Below the pieces are notes generated by a model. It saw only the letters and a list, made by a program, of their open reading frames with translations, was not told where the DNA came from and made no database searches. Of a stretch of DNA of 32,522 bases, positions 14,493 to 28,297 are shown one piece after another; within the stretch, counting starts at the first letter, position 1; the number at the start of each line of letters is the position of its first letter. The position numbers and the translations under genes are program-made. Where the stretch lies: assembly GCA_015521465.1 (NCBI GenBank), contig WAOD01000035.1, forward strand, positions 1 through 32,522. The letters run 5' to 3'. The stretch comes from DHVE2 group archaeon (GTDB taxonomy: Archaea > Thermoplasmatota > Thermoplasmata > Thermoplasmatales > Aciduliprofundaceae).

Positions 14493-14998
14493 AGAGGGGC
14501 CAGTCAGCGGTGGTGGATGCAACACTAATTGCACCAATTTTGGTTTTGATACTTCTAATGGGAGCATACATATATTCCTCAAACACCAATGTTTTTATGT
14601 TAGAGAAAAACGAGAATAATTACGCACAGGATACTATGTACTCTCTGTTAAAAGCAACAATACAAAAGGTAGAGTACAGAGACGCTGAGGGAAACTTAAT
14701 CGTGCTTGAAGATAAATCTGTTGAGCAGTTGATCTCCGAAGACCTGTATTTAAGAGTCACACATGGTGCGGATGTCAGTACTGTCAGGTCAGGAATTGAA
14801 TCTAAAATAAATGACATACTCCATAGTATGACTATTCCATATTACAAATACTCCCTGCATGCCCAGTACAATGGAGTTAGCTTTGTAATTGGCCAGGGCA
14901 CTTTGCCGGTAACCAGGATGAGTTATACCACACACATAGACATGCCCCAAAACAACGGAAGGGCAATTGTAACGCTATATATTTGGAGGGTGAGGTAA
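14483..14998 (+). CDS. TadE/pilin-like membrane-anchored protein 2
   Basis: 171-residue protein. The N-terminus contains RGQSAVVDATLIAPILVLIL, close to the RGQsAvEfAlvlPvllll pattern of bacterial TadE/TadG and to the class III archaeal pilin leader; the expected Glu at position 5 of the mature helix is replaced by Asp. A single helix (about 15-33) is followed by an exported domain. Its start overlaps the previous stop and the giant GH25 gene follows without a gap, so the three are probably one operon. A role as minor pilin or surface-complex subunit is inferred from the leader and neighbours. Confidence 0.75.
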   Translation: MEVERGQSAVVDATLIAPILVLILLMGAYIYSSNTNVFMLEKNENNYAQDTMYSLLKATIQKVEYRDAEGNLIVLEDKSVEQLISEDLYLRVTHGADVSTVRSGIESKINDILHSMTIPYYKYSLHAQYNGVSFVIGQGTLPVTRMSYTTHIDMPQNNGRAIVTLYIWRVR

Positions 14999-20055
<5,057 letters not shown>

Positions 20056-20073
20056 ATTTTGAGAGTAGATAAG

Positions 20074-20081
20074 TTTATTTA
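20074..20081 (+). promoter_or_regulatory. TATA-like box for the HTH-ACT regulator
   Basis: TTTATTTA is centred about 26 nt before the ATG at 20103, again fitting a leaderless message. Confidence 0.4.
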
Positions 20082-20102
20082 TTTTTTCACTTTTTCCCAT
20101 TT

Positions 20103-20687
20103 ATGCTGTTTATAGTGAGGGAGTACTTTAAAAATTACCCCGCAAGAAAAAAGGTTGCTGAAATACTTGTAAATAACGGAATTGCAATTCGCGATTCAAA
20201 GCTTTTTTTAGGTGACATTGAGATATCCGTCAATGCCATAGCCAGAGCCGCAGGTGTGAACCGGAAGATAGTGTATCACACAATAGAGTACATCGAAAAA
20301 ACCTACGAGTTGAAAAACATATTTGAAAGACTGCACCCTTCTCTTAATTTGGATTCTGTGGCACCGGTTATGGGCTGGGAAGTACTTGAAATATCTTTCA
20401 AAAAAGGCAAATTCGGCTGCTCACTGGAAAAAATAGCAAAGATACTGAGTGATAAAACATGTGAGATAAGACAAATCATAGGAGAGAGAGAGCTGTTAGA
20501 AAAGAACAGGCTTATAATTATCGTGGAAAACCCGCTTAAAATGGAAACTATCTCTGAGATAAGAAACATAGACTCTGTAGAATCAATAATGATCCATACT
20601 GCCGAAAAAGACAAAGAAAAGATAATATGTAATTACTGTAAAGTCAAGTACTGCCCGAGGAAAGTGAGCATGAAAGATCTAAAATGA
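20103..20687 (+). CDS. HTH regulator with ACT-like domain (amino-acid metabolism regulator family)
   Basis: 194-residue predicted transcription regulator. The N-terminal part holds a helix-turn-helix (ISVNAIARAAGVNRKIVYHTIEYI, about 40-63), followed by the linker FERLHPSLNLDSVAPVMGW and a beta-alpha ACT-like ligand domain (about 95-175). This layout is that of an archaeal family annotated as regulators of amino-acid metabolism; the ligand is unknown. The C-terminus carries CNYCKVKYC, a cysteine cluster that could bind metal and is worth noting beside a ferredoxin gene. It has its own promoter, 47 bp after the ferredoxin stop, so co-regulation with ferredoxin is possible but not evident. Confidence 0.8.
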   Translation: MLFIVREYFKNYPARKKVAEILVNNGIAIRDSKLFLGDIEISVNAIARAAGVNRKIVYHTIEYIEKTYELKNIFERLHPSLNLDSVAPVMGWEVLEISFKKGKFGCSLEKIAKILSDKTCEIRQIIGERELLEKNRLIIIVENPLKMETISEIRNIDSVESIMIHTAEKDKEKIICNYCKVKYCPRKVSMKDLK

Positions 20688-20722
20688 AACACACACTAAA
20701 GAATAATATCCATTTAACACCC

Positions 20723-20740
20723 ACCACATGAGTATGTGGT
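20723..20740. terminator. Hairpin between convergent regulator and hef genes
   Basis: ACCACAT-GAGT-ATGTGGT is a perfect 7-bp stem with a 4-nt loop, located 35 bp after the regulator stop in a 137-bp convergent gap. A T-rich stretch begins about 12 bp later. It is plausible as a transcript 3' end; archaeal termination mostly uses U-tracts, so the assignment is tentative. Confidence 0.35.
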
Positions 20741-20824
20741 TCTTGCATCTGAGCTTTTGGATATTGTTTTATTATTGTAGTATCACAATTATAACAATGT
20801 CACAAGCACATCTTATAATCATTT

Positions 20825-23164
20825 CTATCTATTTTCATTATTCCTGTATTTACTGTTGATAACATAGTGTATTTCCTCGGCGGTTTTCCGGCCAATTCCT
20901 CTTACGTTCACCAACTCATTGATCTCAGCGTTCATAACCTCTTTTACAGAACCAAAGTGCTCGAGTAATCTCTGAGATAATTTTGCAGATACGCTCGGGA
21001 GGGATTCAACGATGTATCTCTGCCTCTCTTCCAGGGTCATTGGCTTGCGTTCTTTGTGCAATGCAACCTCTCTGCGCTCTGCTCTCTCTCTTCTGTACAG
21101 AGCTTTAATGAATTTTGCAGTTTCTTCAGGATTGCGGGTGAATATCACCGACACACTAAAATCCGCAATTATTGACGCAATTGCTCCATACACGGAATTC
21201 TCGTGAAAATTTCGGGAAAACAAAGAATCACCCTCAATTATTAAAATGGGAGATGGGTAGGTGTCCTTCAATTTTTTAACCTGCTCGAAAAGCCTTCCAT
21301 CCCGTATTGACTCTAAAAAATCATTAGTCGTCTTTCTCTCTATGGCAATCCTATCCGAGAGCACGTAATCACCAACGCTCAATTGCACGGGGACTACTTT
21401 ATAGTCTTTTGCCAGTATTTTAACAACCTGGCTCCTGAATTCCCTAGTATCCACGTACATTTTCTCAATTTTTCCCCCCGATCCAGAATCAAACTCGAAA
21501 AGTGTGCGCTGCTCTCCCTGCGCCTTTGGCTTAAAGGCCTCCTGATTTTCTCCGCTCTTTGGGACATTTTTTTCATCGTCAGCATTTTTTTCTTCATCTG
21601 GAAATATTTTGCGTTTTGGCCCGTTCAAACGCTCACCCATTATTCTCCTAAGTAATTTCATCTCATTGCGCATTCTCTTTTCTTTGAGGCGCGATGACCA
21701 CAGGTAAGCCACATCGCGGGTACCCTTTATGGAAAGAATAACAACTTCCCCAAAATTCGTTCTTCCTGTTCTGCCCTTGCGCTGTATACTTCTTATCTCG
21801 GACGGAATAGGCTCGTAGAAAATCACCATGTCCGTAGAGGGAATATCCAGTCCTTCCTCCGCAACGCTTGTGGCTATGAGTACATTGAACTCTCCGTTTC
21901 TAAATTTCCTCACGATTTCAACCTGCTCTTTCTGGCTTAGCCCCCTGTCCTCACCCTTGTTTGCCTGCCCCACAAATCTAACCGCTTTAATCTTGTCTGA
22001 ATTCTTCAAGTGCTCTTCCACGATGCGGGCAGTTTCTCGATAATGCGTAAAAACAATTGCTCTGAAATCAGGCTTTTTCTCTATCTTTCTCTCAAGAATT
22101 TCCTCAAGAGCCTGAAGCTTTGGATTCTCAATTTCTTCAATCTTGTGAGATAGCTCCCGAGCAATGCGCACCGCATCTACGAATTTTCTATGACGAACAA
22201 GTGTGCGGGAGGCTTTGCTTCCCCCCCGAGAGTTGCCGTCTTCTATAATCTTGAGAAGATACGAGTAGCAGGATTCAAAACCCTGAGTCTCCAGATACTC
22301 CAAAGCATAGTCTATTTTTATGGCCATGTTCAGCATCATTGCCGCTTGATAGTACTCTGTCTTGCCCTCTGCTATTTGAGATTGCACCTCTGCCTGAGCC
22401 ATTACAATATCTTTACGTGACACCTTCTTTCTTGTTATGAAAAGCCTATACTTGCGAAGCTCTGAGATTATGTCCTCGTAAAGTTCTTTTAATTTTCCGT
22501 AGATTTCTCCCAACTCCCTGGGCATCGGTAGTTGTTTAAGGTAAATTTTTACCTCTTTGATGTAAGGTTTCACATCTCTATCCTCTTCTGTTCTAATCTC
22601 CACGTTCTCTATGCCCAGGTTTTCTATAATTTCCATTATCTTTTCCTCTTTGCCTCCTGGAGATGCAGTTATTGCCAGTATAAGATGATCTTCTTTCTGC
22701 CGGTACTTCTCCGCTATGAAAACGTAAGCGTAATTTCCAACAGCTCGATGCGCCTCATCGAATATGACCAGGGAAACATTATCCATAGATATGGCCCCAG
22801 AAATCAAATCGTTCTGAATCACCTGAGGAGTAGATATTATTACCTGTGCATCTTCCCATAGCTTTTTTCTCTTTGATTTAGAAATCTCACCGGTGAACAC
22901 CGCAACGTTCCCATCTGGCAAATTCATTAATTTCTGTATTGTGTCCTGATGCTGCTTTACCAGAGGCTTTGTAGGCGCTAAAAAAAGTACCTTGCCACCT
23001 TTTCTCCGAAGAACCTCGTCCACTACAAGAATTGCTATTATTGTCTTTCCAAGCCCGGTGGGAAGGACCACTAATGTATTACCCTTCAAAGCACTCTTTG
23101 CAATGTTTATCTGATATTCTCTCTTTTCAATCGCACCTTCCTTTATGAATCCAGCATCCAGCAC
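20825..23164 (-). CDS. hef: Hef: FANCM/XPF-family helicase-nuclease
   Basis: Archaeal Hef, which processes stalled replication forks, combining an SF2 helicase with an XPF-type nuclease. It has 779 residues. Helicase motifs are LPTGLGKT (34-41), FDEAH (135-139), TASPG, the VAEEGLDIPSTD region and QRKGRTGRT. A charged linker follows (about 520-570). The nuclease domain has GDYVLSDRIAIERKTTND, the GDXnERKX3D signature with Glu609, Lys611 and Asp615. The C-terminal helix-hairpin-helix pair includes NVRGIGRKTAEEI. The start is GTG with no clear ribosome site; an upstream TATA-like element (about 23203-23211) suits it. All key residues are present, so the protein should be active on both counts. 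Confidence 0.96.
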   Translation of the reverse strand: MLDAGFIKEGAIEKREYQINIAKSALKGNTLVVLPTGLGKTIIAILVVDEVLRRKGGKVLFLAPTKPLVKQHQDTIQKLMNLPDGNVAVFTGEISKSKRKKLWEDAQVIISTPQVIQNDLISGAISMDNVSLVIFDEAHRAVGNYAYVFIAEKYRQKEDHLILAITASPGGKEEKIMEIIENLGIENVEIRTEEDRDVKPYIKEVKIYLKQLPMPRELGEIYGKLKELYEDIISELRKYRLFITRKKVSRKDIVMAQAEVQSQIAEGKTEYYQAAMMLNMAIKIDYALEYLETQGFESCYSYLLKIIEDGNSRGGSKASRTLVRHRKFVDAVRIARELSHKIEEIENPKLQALEEILERKIEKKPDFRAIVFTHYRETARIVEEHLKNSDKIKAVRFVGQANKGEDRGLSQKEQVEIVRKFRNGEFNVLIATSVAEEGLDIPSTDMVIFYEPIPSEIRSIQRKGRTGRTNFGEVVILSIKGTRDVAYLWSSRLKEKRMRNEMKLLRRIMGERLNGPKRKIFPDEEKNADDEKNVPKSGENQEAFKPKAQGEQRTLFEFDSGSGGKIEKMYVDTREFRSQVVKILAKDYKVVPVQLSVGDYVLSDRIAIERKTTNDFLESIRDGRLFEQVKKLKDTYPSPILIIEGDSLFSRNFHENSVYGAIASIIADFSVSVIFTRNPEETAKFIKALYRRERAERREVALHKERKPMTLEERQRYIVESLPSVSAKLSQRLLEHFGSVKEVMNAEINELVNVRGIGRKTAEEIHYVINSKYRNNENR

Positions 23165-23295
23165 GGAAGTTATAAACGTAATGTGTGATTTAATGTTTTC
23201 TGAAAATTATAATGCAATGGGCAAGTTATCTTTGCATATGGGATATACCGAGAAAGGATACATCGAGAACGCCCTCAAAAGAAAAGCGAGAAAAA

Positions 23296-23305
23296 AATAA
23301 ATATT
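23296..23305 (+). promoter_or_regulatory. TATA-like box for the R15P isomerase operon
   Basis: AATAAATATT is centred about 26 nt before the ATG at 23327, favouring that start over the track's ATG at 23312. Confidence 0.45.
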
Positions 23306-23326
23306 GGCTATATGATACGGTGTTCT

Positions 23327-24241
23327 ATGCATCCTAAAATCATTGAAATAGGAGAGGGCATAAAGAGCATGAAAATTCGGGGTGCCGGAAGAATTGCACG
23401 GGCTGCTGCTGAAGCGCTGAAATACTTTGCTGAGGATTACTCCGGCACTGTAGATGAATTTGAAAAGGAGATGGAAAAAGCGAAAGAGTACCTTTTATCA
23501 ACAAGGCCAACAGCAGTTTCGCTGAGGAATGCAGTTTATTACGTGATTAACAGGACAGAAGGCGATTCCTTGGATAAAATCAAAGAGAGTATCATCAAAA
23601 ACGCTGAATCGTTCATAAATCTGTCTTTCTCGGCGGTAAAAAAGATAGGTAAGTTCGGAGCAGAGCGCATTAGAGATGGCTCTGTTATACTTACACACTG
23701 CAACTCATCCGCCGCGCTCGAAGTTATTATCCAAGCGCACCGCTCCGGAAAGGAGATAAAGGTGTTCAACACGGAAACCAGACCATGGCTGCAGGGACAC
23801 ATAACCTCCAGGAAGTTAGCGGAGGAGGGAATAGACGTTACCATGATAGTGGATTCAGCAGTCAGGTATTTCATGAGGGATATCGATATCGTAATCGTAG
23901 GCGCCGACACAATTGCCAGCAACGGAGCAGTCATAAACAAAGTGGGTACCTCCCAAATTGCACTGGTAGCTCATGAGGCAAGGGTTCCGTTCATCGTTGC
24001 CGCTGAAACGTACAAATTTTCACCGGAAACAGTGATAGGCAAACTGGTGGACATAGAAGAGCGACCTGCAGAAGAGATTGCAAATCCCAAAGAATTCCCC
24101 GGGGTGAAGTTCCGAAATCCCGTGTTCGATGCCACTCCCCCAGAATACATAGATGCAATAATAACTGAAAGAGGGATAATATCTCCATATTTAGCATACC
24201 AGATCATAAAGGAGGTGATTAACTTTGGAGTTGAAAGTTAA
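23327..24241 (+). CDS. Ribose 1,5-bisphosphate isomerase (eIF2B-like family)
   Basis: Converts ribose 1,5-bisphosphate to ribulose 1,5-bisphosphate in the archaeal AMP pathway. From ATG 23327 the protein has 304 residues and begins MHPKIIEIGEGIKSMKIRGAG. Family landmarks are THCNSSAALEVI with the catalytic Cys, ETRPWLQGHI, the IVGADTIASNGAVINKVGT segment with the catalytic Asp, and PFIVAAETYKF. The next gene, AMP phosphorylase, makes the substrate and overlaps by 17 bp, so the two are one operon. A Rubisco to complete the pathway is not in the window. The five residues upstream of the chosen start lack support from the promoter position. eIF2B-alpha-like proteins of other function are related, but the operon makes this assignment firm. 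Confidence 0.92.
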   Translation: MHPKIIEIGEGIKSMKIRGAGRIARAAAEALKYFAEDYSGTVDEFEKEMEKAKEYLLSTRPTAVSLRNAVYYVINRTEGDSLDKIKESIIKNAESFINLSFSAVKKIGKFGAERIRDGSVILTHCNSSAALEVIIQAHRSGKEIKVFNTETRPWLQGHITSRKLAEEGIDVTMIVDSAVRYFMRDIDIVIVGADTIASNGAVINKVGTSQIALVAHEARVPFIVAAETYKFSPETVIGKLVDIEERPAEEIANPKEFPGVKFRNPVFDATPPEYIDAIITERGIISPYLAYQIIKEVINFGVES

Positions 24242-24551
24242 GAGGATAGATATAGAAGTTGGTGGATACGAAGTTATTTTGAACGAAGAAGACGCAAAGG
24301 AACTTGGATTGCATCCGCAGGATAGAGCAAAGATGGGAATAAAGGGGAAATTGATTACAGCGATAGTGAACATATCCCAGAGCATGATAAAGCCCGGAGA
24401 GGTGGGTATGTTCGTTGAGATAAGCGAAAAGTTGAACGTTAAGAACGGAGACAAGGTGAAAATCACACCTACCACGAGGCCGCAGAGCGTGGATTACATA
24501 AAGAAAAAGATATTCGGAGAAAAATTGACCAAGGACGGATTTACGAGATAA
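24225..24551 (+). CDS. deoA: AMP phosphorylase, N-terminal part (frameshifted gene)
   Basis: First 108 codons of AMP phosphorylase: the N-terminal domain (VKRIDIEVGGYEVILNEEDA, LGLHPQDRAKMGIKG, KPGEVGMFVEISEKL) and the start of the helical domain (RPQSVDYIKKKI, EKLTKD). It starts at TTG with a GGAGGTGAT site five bases upstream, inside the isomerase gene. After LTKD the frame runs into a TAA within three more codons, whereas the minus-one frame continues RIYEIIKDIS and on into the 24590 ORF. A single base missing near 24536 therefore splits one gene of about 500 codons. Alone this piece would not form an active enzyme. Confidence 0.85.
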   Translation: MELKVKRIDIEVGGYEVILNEEDAKELGLHPQDRAKMGIKGKLITAIVNISQSMIKPGEVGMFVEISEKLNVKNGDKVKITPTTRPQSVDYIKKKIFGEKLTKDGFTR

Positions 24552-24589
24552 TAAAGGACATCTCAGATGATAACCTATCTCTTATAGAA

Positions 24590-25741
24590 TTGACTTCCTA
24601 TGTAACCGCAATTCAGATTCGCGGCATGGACATGGATGAGACGGAGTGGACAACCATGGCGATGGTGGAATCCGGCGACACCTTAGATTTCGAGTACACC
24701 GTTTTCGATGTGCACAGCATTGGGGGGGTTCCTGGGAACAAGTACGCACCAATCGCAGTTCCAATAGCCGCAAGTTTAGGGCTCAAAATACCAAAGACAT
24801 CATCAAGGGCGATAAGCAGCGCCGCGGGCACCGCAGACCTGATGGAAGTCTTAACTCACGTGGATTTGAAGATAAGCGATATAAAGAGGATCGTGGACGA
24901 AGTGGGAGCAACGCTGGCATGGGGCGGCGCTGTGAATCTTGCACCGGCGGATGATAAAATCGTGCACGTGGAATATCCCCTCGGAATTGATCCTCACTCT
25001 CAGGTGTTAGCAAGTGTCATGGCGAAGAAGAAGGCGGTTGGAGCGAAATTCATGGTTTTGGATATACCCATGGGTCCCGAGACAAAGGTACCAGACGAAA
25101 GAACAGCAAGGAAATATGCCATGGATTTCATAGAATTGGGCTCAAGATTGGGTATCACGGTGGAGGCGGCAGTTACCTACGGAGGACAACCCGTCGGTCG
25201 AGCGATAGGCCCAGCACTGGAAGCAAAAGAGGCAATGATGGCTTTAGAAGGAAAGCCTGTGAGTACGTCCCTTTTGGAGAAGGCCACGGATATTGCGGGC
25301 ATGCTATTAGAATTAGGAAACATCGCGGAGAGAGGCGAGGGAAAAGACATGGCTCGGGAAGCCCTCAAGGCTGGAAAAGCGATGAAGAAGTTCCTGGAGA
25401 TAATAAACGCGCAGGGCTCAAGGGGCATCGAAAAGAGCGACGATGTGCCCGTTGGAAAGTACAAAGCGGATATACACTCGCCCGAAGAAGGGTATATATC
25501 CATCGTTTCGAACAAGGCACTGGTGAGAATTGCGAGAACCGCAGGGGCGCCCAAGGACAAAGGTGCGGGAATACTGCTGAACAAGAAGAAGAGCGATAAA
25601 GTGGAGAAAGGAGAAGTGCTCTACACCATATACGCTGATTCAAAAGCAAAGCTCGAAGAAGCGGTGAAAGTGGCGAAGATGCTCAAGCCCCTGCAAATCG
25701 AAGGCATGCTTTTGGAGCGGATACCCTCTTACAAGCGCTAA
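24590..25741 (+). CDS. deoA: AMP phosphorylase, catalytic part (frameshifted gene)
   Basis: Remaining 383 codons of AMP phosphorylase, a thymidine-phosphorylase-family enzyme that converts AMP and phosphate to adenine and ribose 1,5-bisphosphate. Visible are VHSIGGVPGNK, IPKTSSRAISSAAGTAD, WGGAVNLAPADD (phosphate and nucleoside sites) and the C-terminal beta-domain DIHSPEEGYISIVSN. The ORF-track start is a TTG within conserved sequence (ELTSYVTAIQIRG) and has no ribosome site, so it is not a natural start; the homologous frame is open from about 24537. Joined to the 24225 ORF it gives a full-length protein. Both parts are well conserved, so the frameshift looks recent or is an assembly error. 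Confidence 0.88.
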   Translation: MTSYVTAIQIRGMDMDETEWTTMAMVESGDTLDFEYTVFDVHSIGGVPGNKYAPIAVPIAASLGLKIPKTSSRAISSAAGTADLMEVLTHVDLKISDIKRIVDEVGATLAWGGAVNLAPADDKIVHVEYPLGIDPHSQVLASVMAKKKAVGAKFMVLDIPMGPETKVPDERTARKYAMDFIELGSRLGITVEAAVTYGGQPVGRAIGPALEAKEAMMALEGKPVSTSLLEKATDIAGMLLELGNIAERGEGKDMAREALKAGKAMKKFLEIINAQGSRGIEKSDDVPVGKYKADIHSPEEGYISIVSNKALVRIARTAGAPKDKGAGILLNKKKSDKVEKGEVLYTIYADSKAKLEEAVKVAKMLKPLQIEGMLLERIPSYKR

Positions 25742-25785
25742 TTTTTTATTTTTTGGTTTTTTGGGCTCAGCACTCAAGATCCTCA

Positions 25786-26940
25786 TCATCTTTCAGCGAG
25801 GTATTCATCATCGCCCACGGGGATTATTTTTTTGGAATTGATAATCTTTTTCACTCTTCTTATAACATCTTCATTGCCTGTGTACTTTGCTTCGTCCATA
25901 ACCCAACTATAATTTTTCTCGTTAATGAGCTCATACAGAGCTTTTTTAGCAGCGTTGAAAACCCTATAACTGGGATGAACAAGGGATTCAACGATAAATC
26001 TAATGTAATCCTCCGTGAGAATGCCTCTTTTCATTAGCTCTTTTAGGATGATTATAGCCCGTGCAATGCAGTATTTATTGGTATGCTTTCTCGCATAAGA
26101 CACATAGACTATCTCATCGATGAACTCCAGAACTATCTCTTCACCTATGGGAATTATGCGTCTGAACCCTTCCATAATGTACTCGCTTTTCCATATTTCA
26201 TTTCTAATGGAACTTATTGCCCACACAAGCTCGGATTGATATTTTGTGATATAAAGCGATGGGTCAGGAGTTGAATAAAAAACATCAACCACCAAATTTA
26301 GAAAATGGGGATATTCAACAGCAATCTTCACCGCTTCATCAGGAACGTATTTCCCAACGTTTGCAAGAAACTTAAGAAAGTATTCCGTTTCCAGAGAATT
26401 TTTACTCCTGTTAGAATTGTAATCCTTTAAAATATCGTGGATAAATTTCACCATGGATGCGAACAGCTCGAGATTCGTTTTAGATGCATTACTGATCTCG
26501 TAGAATAAAGTGAAATAGTCTTTCGTTTTATAAATTGAGCTTTTAAGTGTATCTCGCATTCTTTTCTCATCAACCTTAGAAATTTTTGCATGGGATAAAG
26601 CAATCAGGAGAGCATCAAATGGTACAATGTTTGAATCATAGAGGTAAAGCTCTATAACCTTCTCTGGAACTCTCTTAGCTATCAATCTCGCACCCCACTC
26701 ATCCATTTTCCCGTATCTTTTCGCCAAGTGAATAACAAAATCCACATCTTTGCTTGCTATTCTGTAAATCCCCTTTCCTCTGAACTCCCGGTATTTATCT
26801 TCTACAATATCACGAAACAGCTGGGGTTTCTTTGTGGCAATTAAGCTAACCGCATAGAGAGCAGCCTGCCTTTCCCTGCGATCTGGAGAATTGAGAGATG
26901 CACTTATCTCCTCCATGTACCTGCATGGCTTGTCCATCAC
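25786..26940 (-). CDS. HEAT-like helical repeat protein, C-terminal part (frameshifted gene)
   Basis: 384 codons of an all-helical protein with HEAT/ARM-like repeats, for example RRERQAALYAVSLIATKKP and HPSYRVFNAAKKALYELI. The track ATG lies inside a helix. The frame is open upstream to about 27003 and reads KIYRNAKIHASCVILLGRIAV, joining smoothly to the 26846-27661 ORF if one A is removed from an A6 run (T6 at 26997-27002 on the plus strand). The whole protein would be about 625 residues. HEAT solenoids usually mediate protein-protein contacts; no enzymatic motif is seen and the partner is unknown. It lies downstream of pyrophosphatase on the same strand. Confidence 0.65.
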   Translation of the reverse strand: MMDKPCRYMEEISASLNSPDRRERQAALYAVSLIATKKPQLFRDIVEDKYREFRGKGIYRIASKDVDFVIHLAKRYGKMDEWGARLIAKRVPEKVIELYLYDSNIVPFDALLIALSHAKISKVDEKRMRDTLKSSIYKTKDYFTLFYEISNASKTNLELFASMVKFIHDILKDYNSNRSKNSLETEYFLKFLANVGKYVPDEAVKIAVEYPHFLNLVVDVFYSTPDPSLYITKYQSELVWAISSIRNEIWKSEYIMEGFRRIIPIGEEIVLEFIDEIVYVSYARKHTNKYCIARAIIILKELMKRGILTEDYIRFIVESLVHPSYRVFNAAKKALYELINEKNYSWVMDEAKYTGNEDVIRRVKKIINSKKIIPVGDDEYLAER

Positions 26941-27661
26941 AGCTATTCGTCCAAGAAGAATTACGCAAGAAGCGTGGATTTTGGCATTCCTGTAAATTTT
27001 TTAGAATTTCTAATCCATATCCTGCTGGATTTTTTGCGGCCAACTTAGTAATCGCACTCACCGAGAAGTCTTCGATTTTAAGGATATATCTTAAATACGG
27101 GAGAACTTCGTAACTTCTCTCAGAAAAACCAAGTCCATCAACGGCAATAGACCTTATTCTATGGTTGTTACTGAAAAGCGCATTTTTGAGGATAGATAAC
27201 GCGTAATCGTCTTTTTTAGCAATAAGCCCCAAATATTTAGCTAAACTACTTGCATAGTGTATCGAAAGACATCCACAATCCTCTTCTTCATACCACTCTC
27301 TCTTAAGCACTTTGGATATTTCGTCCCAGAGGGAATCCACCAATTGAGGATCAATTAGATGTGGATTCGCATTGCCTATCTTTACAATTGTTTTTAGAGC
27401 AAGAAATTTTATTTTTCTCACTGCATATCCTTTAAATTTTCCCAATCGTTCACGATTCAAACCCACAAACTTGTAGAAGGAGCGATGTAAATCACCTTCG
27501 TTTATCCTCTCAATTACAAACTCCCTGTCCAGCAATTTTAAAAGGGAATCAATGGATTTCACATATCCGGGATATTTCGCCCCGATGTTTCCCAGAGAGA
27601 TTATGGAATTAACTCTTAGCTCCCGTTCAATCCTTCGATTGCATGTTTTCACGGCTTCCAA
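26846..27661 (-). CDS. HEAT-like helical repeat protein, N-terminal part (frameshifted gene)
   Basis: The first 220 or so codons are HEAT-like (ELRVNSIISLGNIGAKYP, NNHRIRSIAVDGLG). The last 45 or so, after LEILKNLQ, read out of frame over the downstream ORF and are artefactual. The track start is a TTG. The likely true start is the ATG at 27684, immediately after the pyrophosphatase stop, giving MTDRKEKF and then, if one T is added at the A5T4 run (27660-27668), LEAVKTCNRRIER. The gene thus shows two single-base indels, both in homopolymers. Either it is decaying or the assembly has homopolymer errors. No function recognised. Confidence 0.6.
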   Translation of the reverse strand: MEAVKTCNRRIERELRVNSIISLGNIGAKYPGYVKSIDSLLKLLDREFVIERINEGDLHRSFYKFVGLNRERLGKFKGYAVRKIKFLALKTIVKIGNANPHLIDPQLVDSLWDEISKVLKREWYEEEDCGCLSIHYASSLAKYLGLIAKKDDYALSILKNALFSNNHRIRSIAVDGLGFSERSYEVLPYLRYILKIEDFSVSAITKLAAKNPAGYGLEILKNLQECQNPRFLRNSSWTNSCDGQAMQVHGGDKCISQFSRSQGKAGCSLCG

Positions 27662-27684
27662 AATTTTTCTTTTCTATCTGTCAT

Positions 27685-28200
27685 TCATGATTTTCCATTT
27701 CTTCTCTCTATAGCCCTTTTTATCGTCTCTTTAGCTTTCTCGGCTCCTTCAAATCCGATTATTTTCACCCACTTGTTCTTCTCTAATTCCTTGTAATGCT
27801 CAAAGAAATGCCTTATCTGCTCCAGCACACTGCTCTGAAGGTCTTTAATATCCTGAATTCCATCATTTCTTGGGTCAACGGATGGGTGGGGTACTGCAAT
27901 GATTTTTCTGTCAGGGCCGTGCTCGTCTTCCGTAACAAGCATGCCTATTGGCATCGCTCTAACAAGAACGCCGTGGGGAAATGAATCGTAAGACACGACA
28001 AGGCAATCGATGGGATCATTGTCCTCTTCCATGGTGTCAGGAATGAAACCGTAGTTAAAAGGATAGAAGGAAGCTGTGTGTAAAACTCTATCCACCTTAA
28101 TCACGTTCATATCAAAATCGTACTCGCATTTTATGTTACTCCCTTTTGGCACTTCTATGAACACATAAACATCGTCTGGTGGGTTTATGCCTGCTTTCAT
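27685..28200 (-). CDS. ppa: Inorganic pyrophosphatase (family I)
   Basis: Soluble family I pyrophosphatase, hydrolysing pyrophosphate from nucleotide- and aminoacyl-activating reactions to two phosphates with Mg2+. The protein has 171 residues from ATG 28200. Signatures are IEVPKGSNIKCEYDFD, FYPFNYGFIPDT, the metal site EDNDPIDCLV, DRKIIAVP and the C-terminal HYKELEKNKWVKI. A TATA-like box (28221-28228, reverse strand) about 24 nt upstream supports this ATG over the track's TTG at 28218. It is followed without gap by the HEAT-like gene, so the two are probably co-transcribed. Metal-binding and substrate residues appear intact. Confidence 0.96.
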   Translation of the reverse strand: MKAGINPPDDVYVFIEVPKGSNIKCEYDFDMNVIKVDRVLHTASFYPFNYGFIPDTMEEDNDPIDCLVVSYDSFPHGVLVRAMPIGMLVTEDEHGPDRKIIAVPHPSVDPRNDGIQDIKDLQSSVLEQIRHFFEHYKELEKNKWVKIIGFEGAEKAKETIKRAIERRNGKS

Positions 28201-28220
28201 ACTGGGGGATTGCTTCAAAA

Positions 28221-28228
28221 TATATTAA
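28221..28228 (-). promoter_or_regulatory. TATA-like box for pyrophosphatase
   Basis: TTAATATA on the reverse strand is centred about 24 nt before the ATG at 28200, predicting a leaderless transcript. Confidence 0.45.
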
Positions 28229-28297
28229 GATTTCCAAATGTTGAGTGAGTTGAATTCCTCGAAAAACATTGAAAAAATAGATAAAAATAAGGAGGTA

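Noticed and set aside
23217-23300. 27-codon ORF (MGKLSLHMGYTEKGYIENALKRKARKK) between hef and the isomerase
   Set aside because: No ribosome site, overlaps the isomerase TATA box, and no recognisable homology; too short to support.
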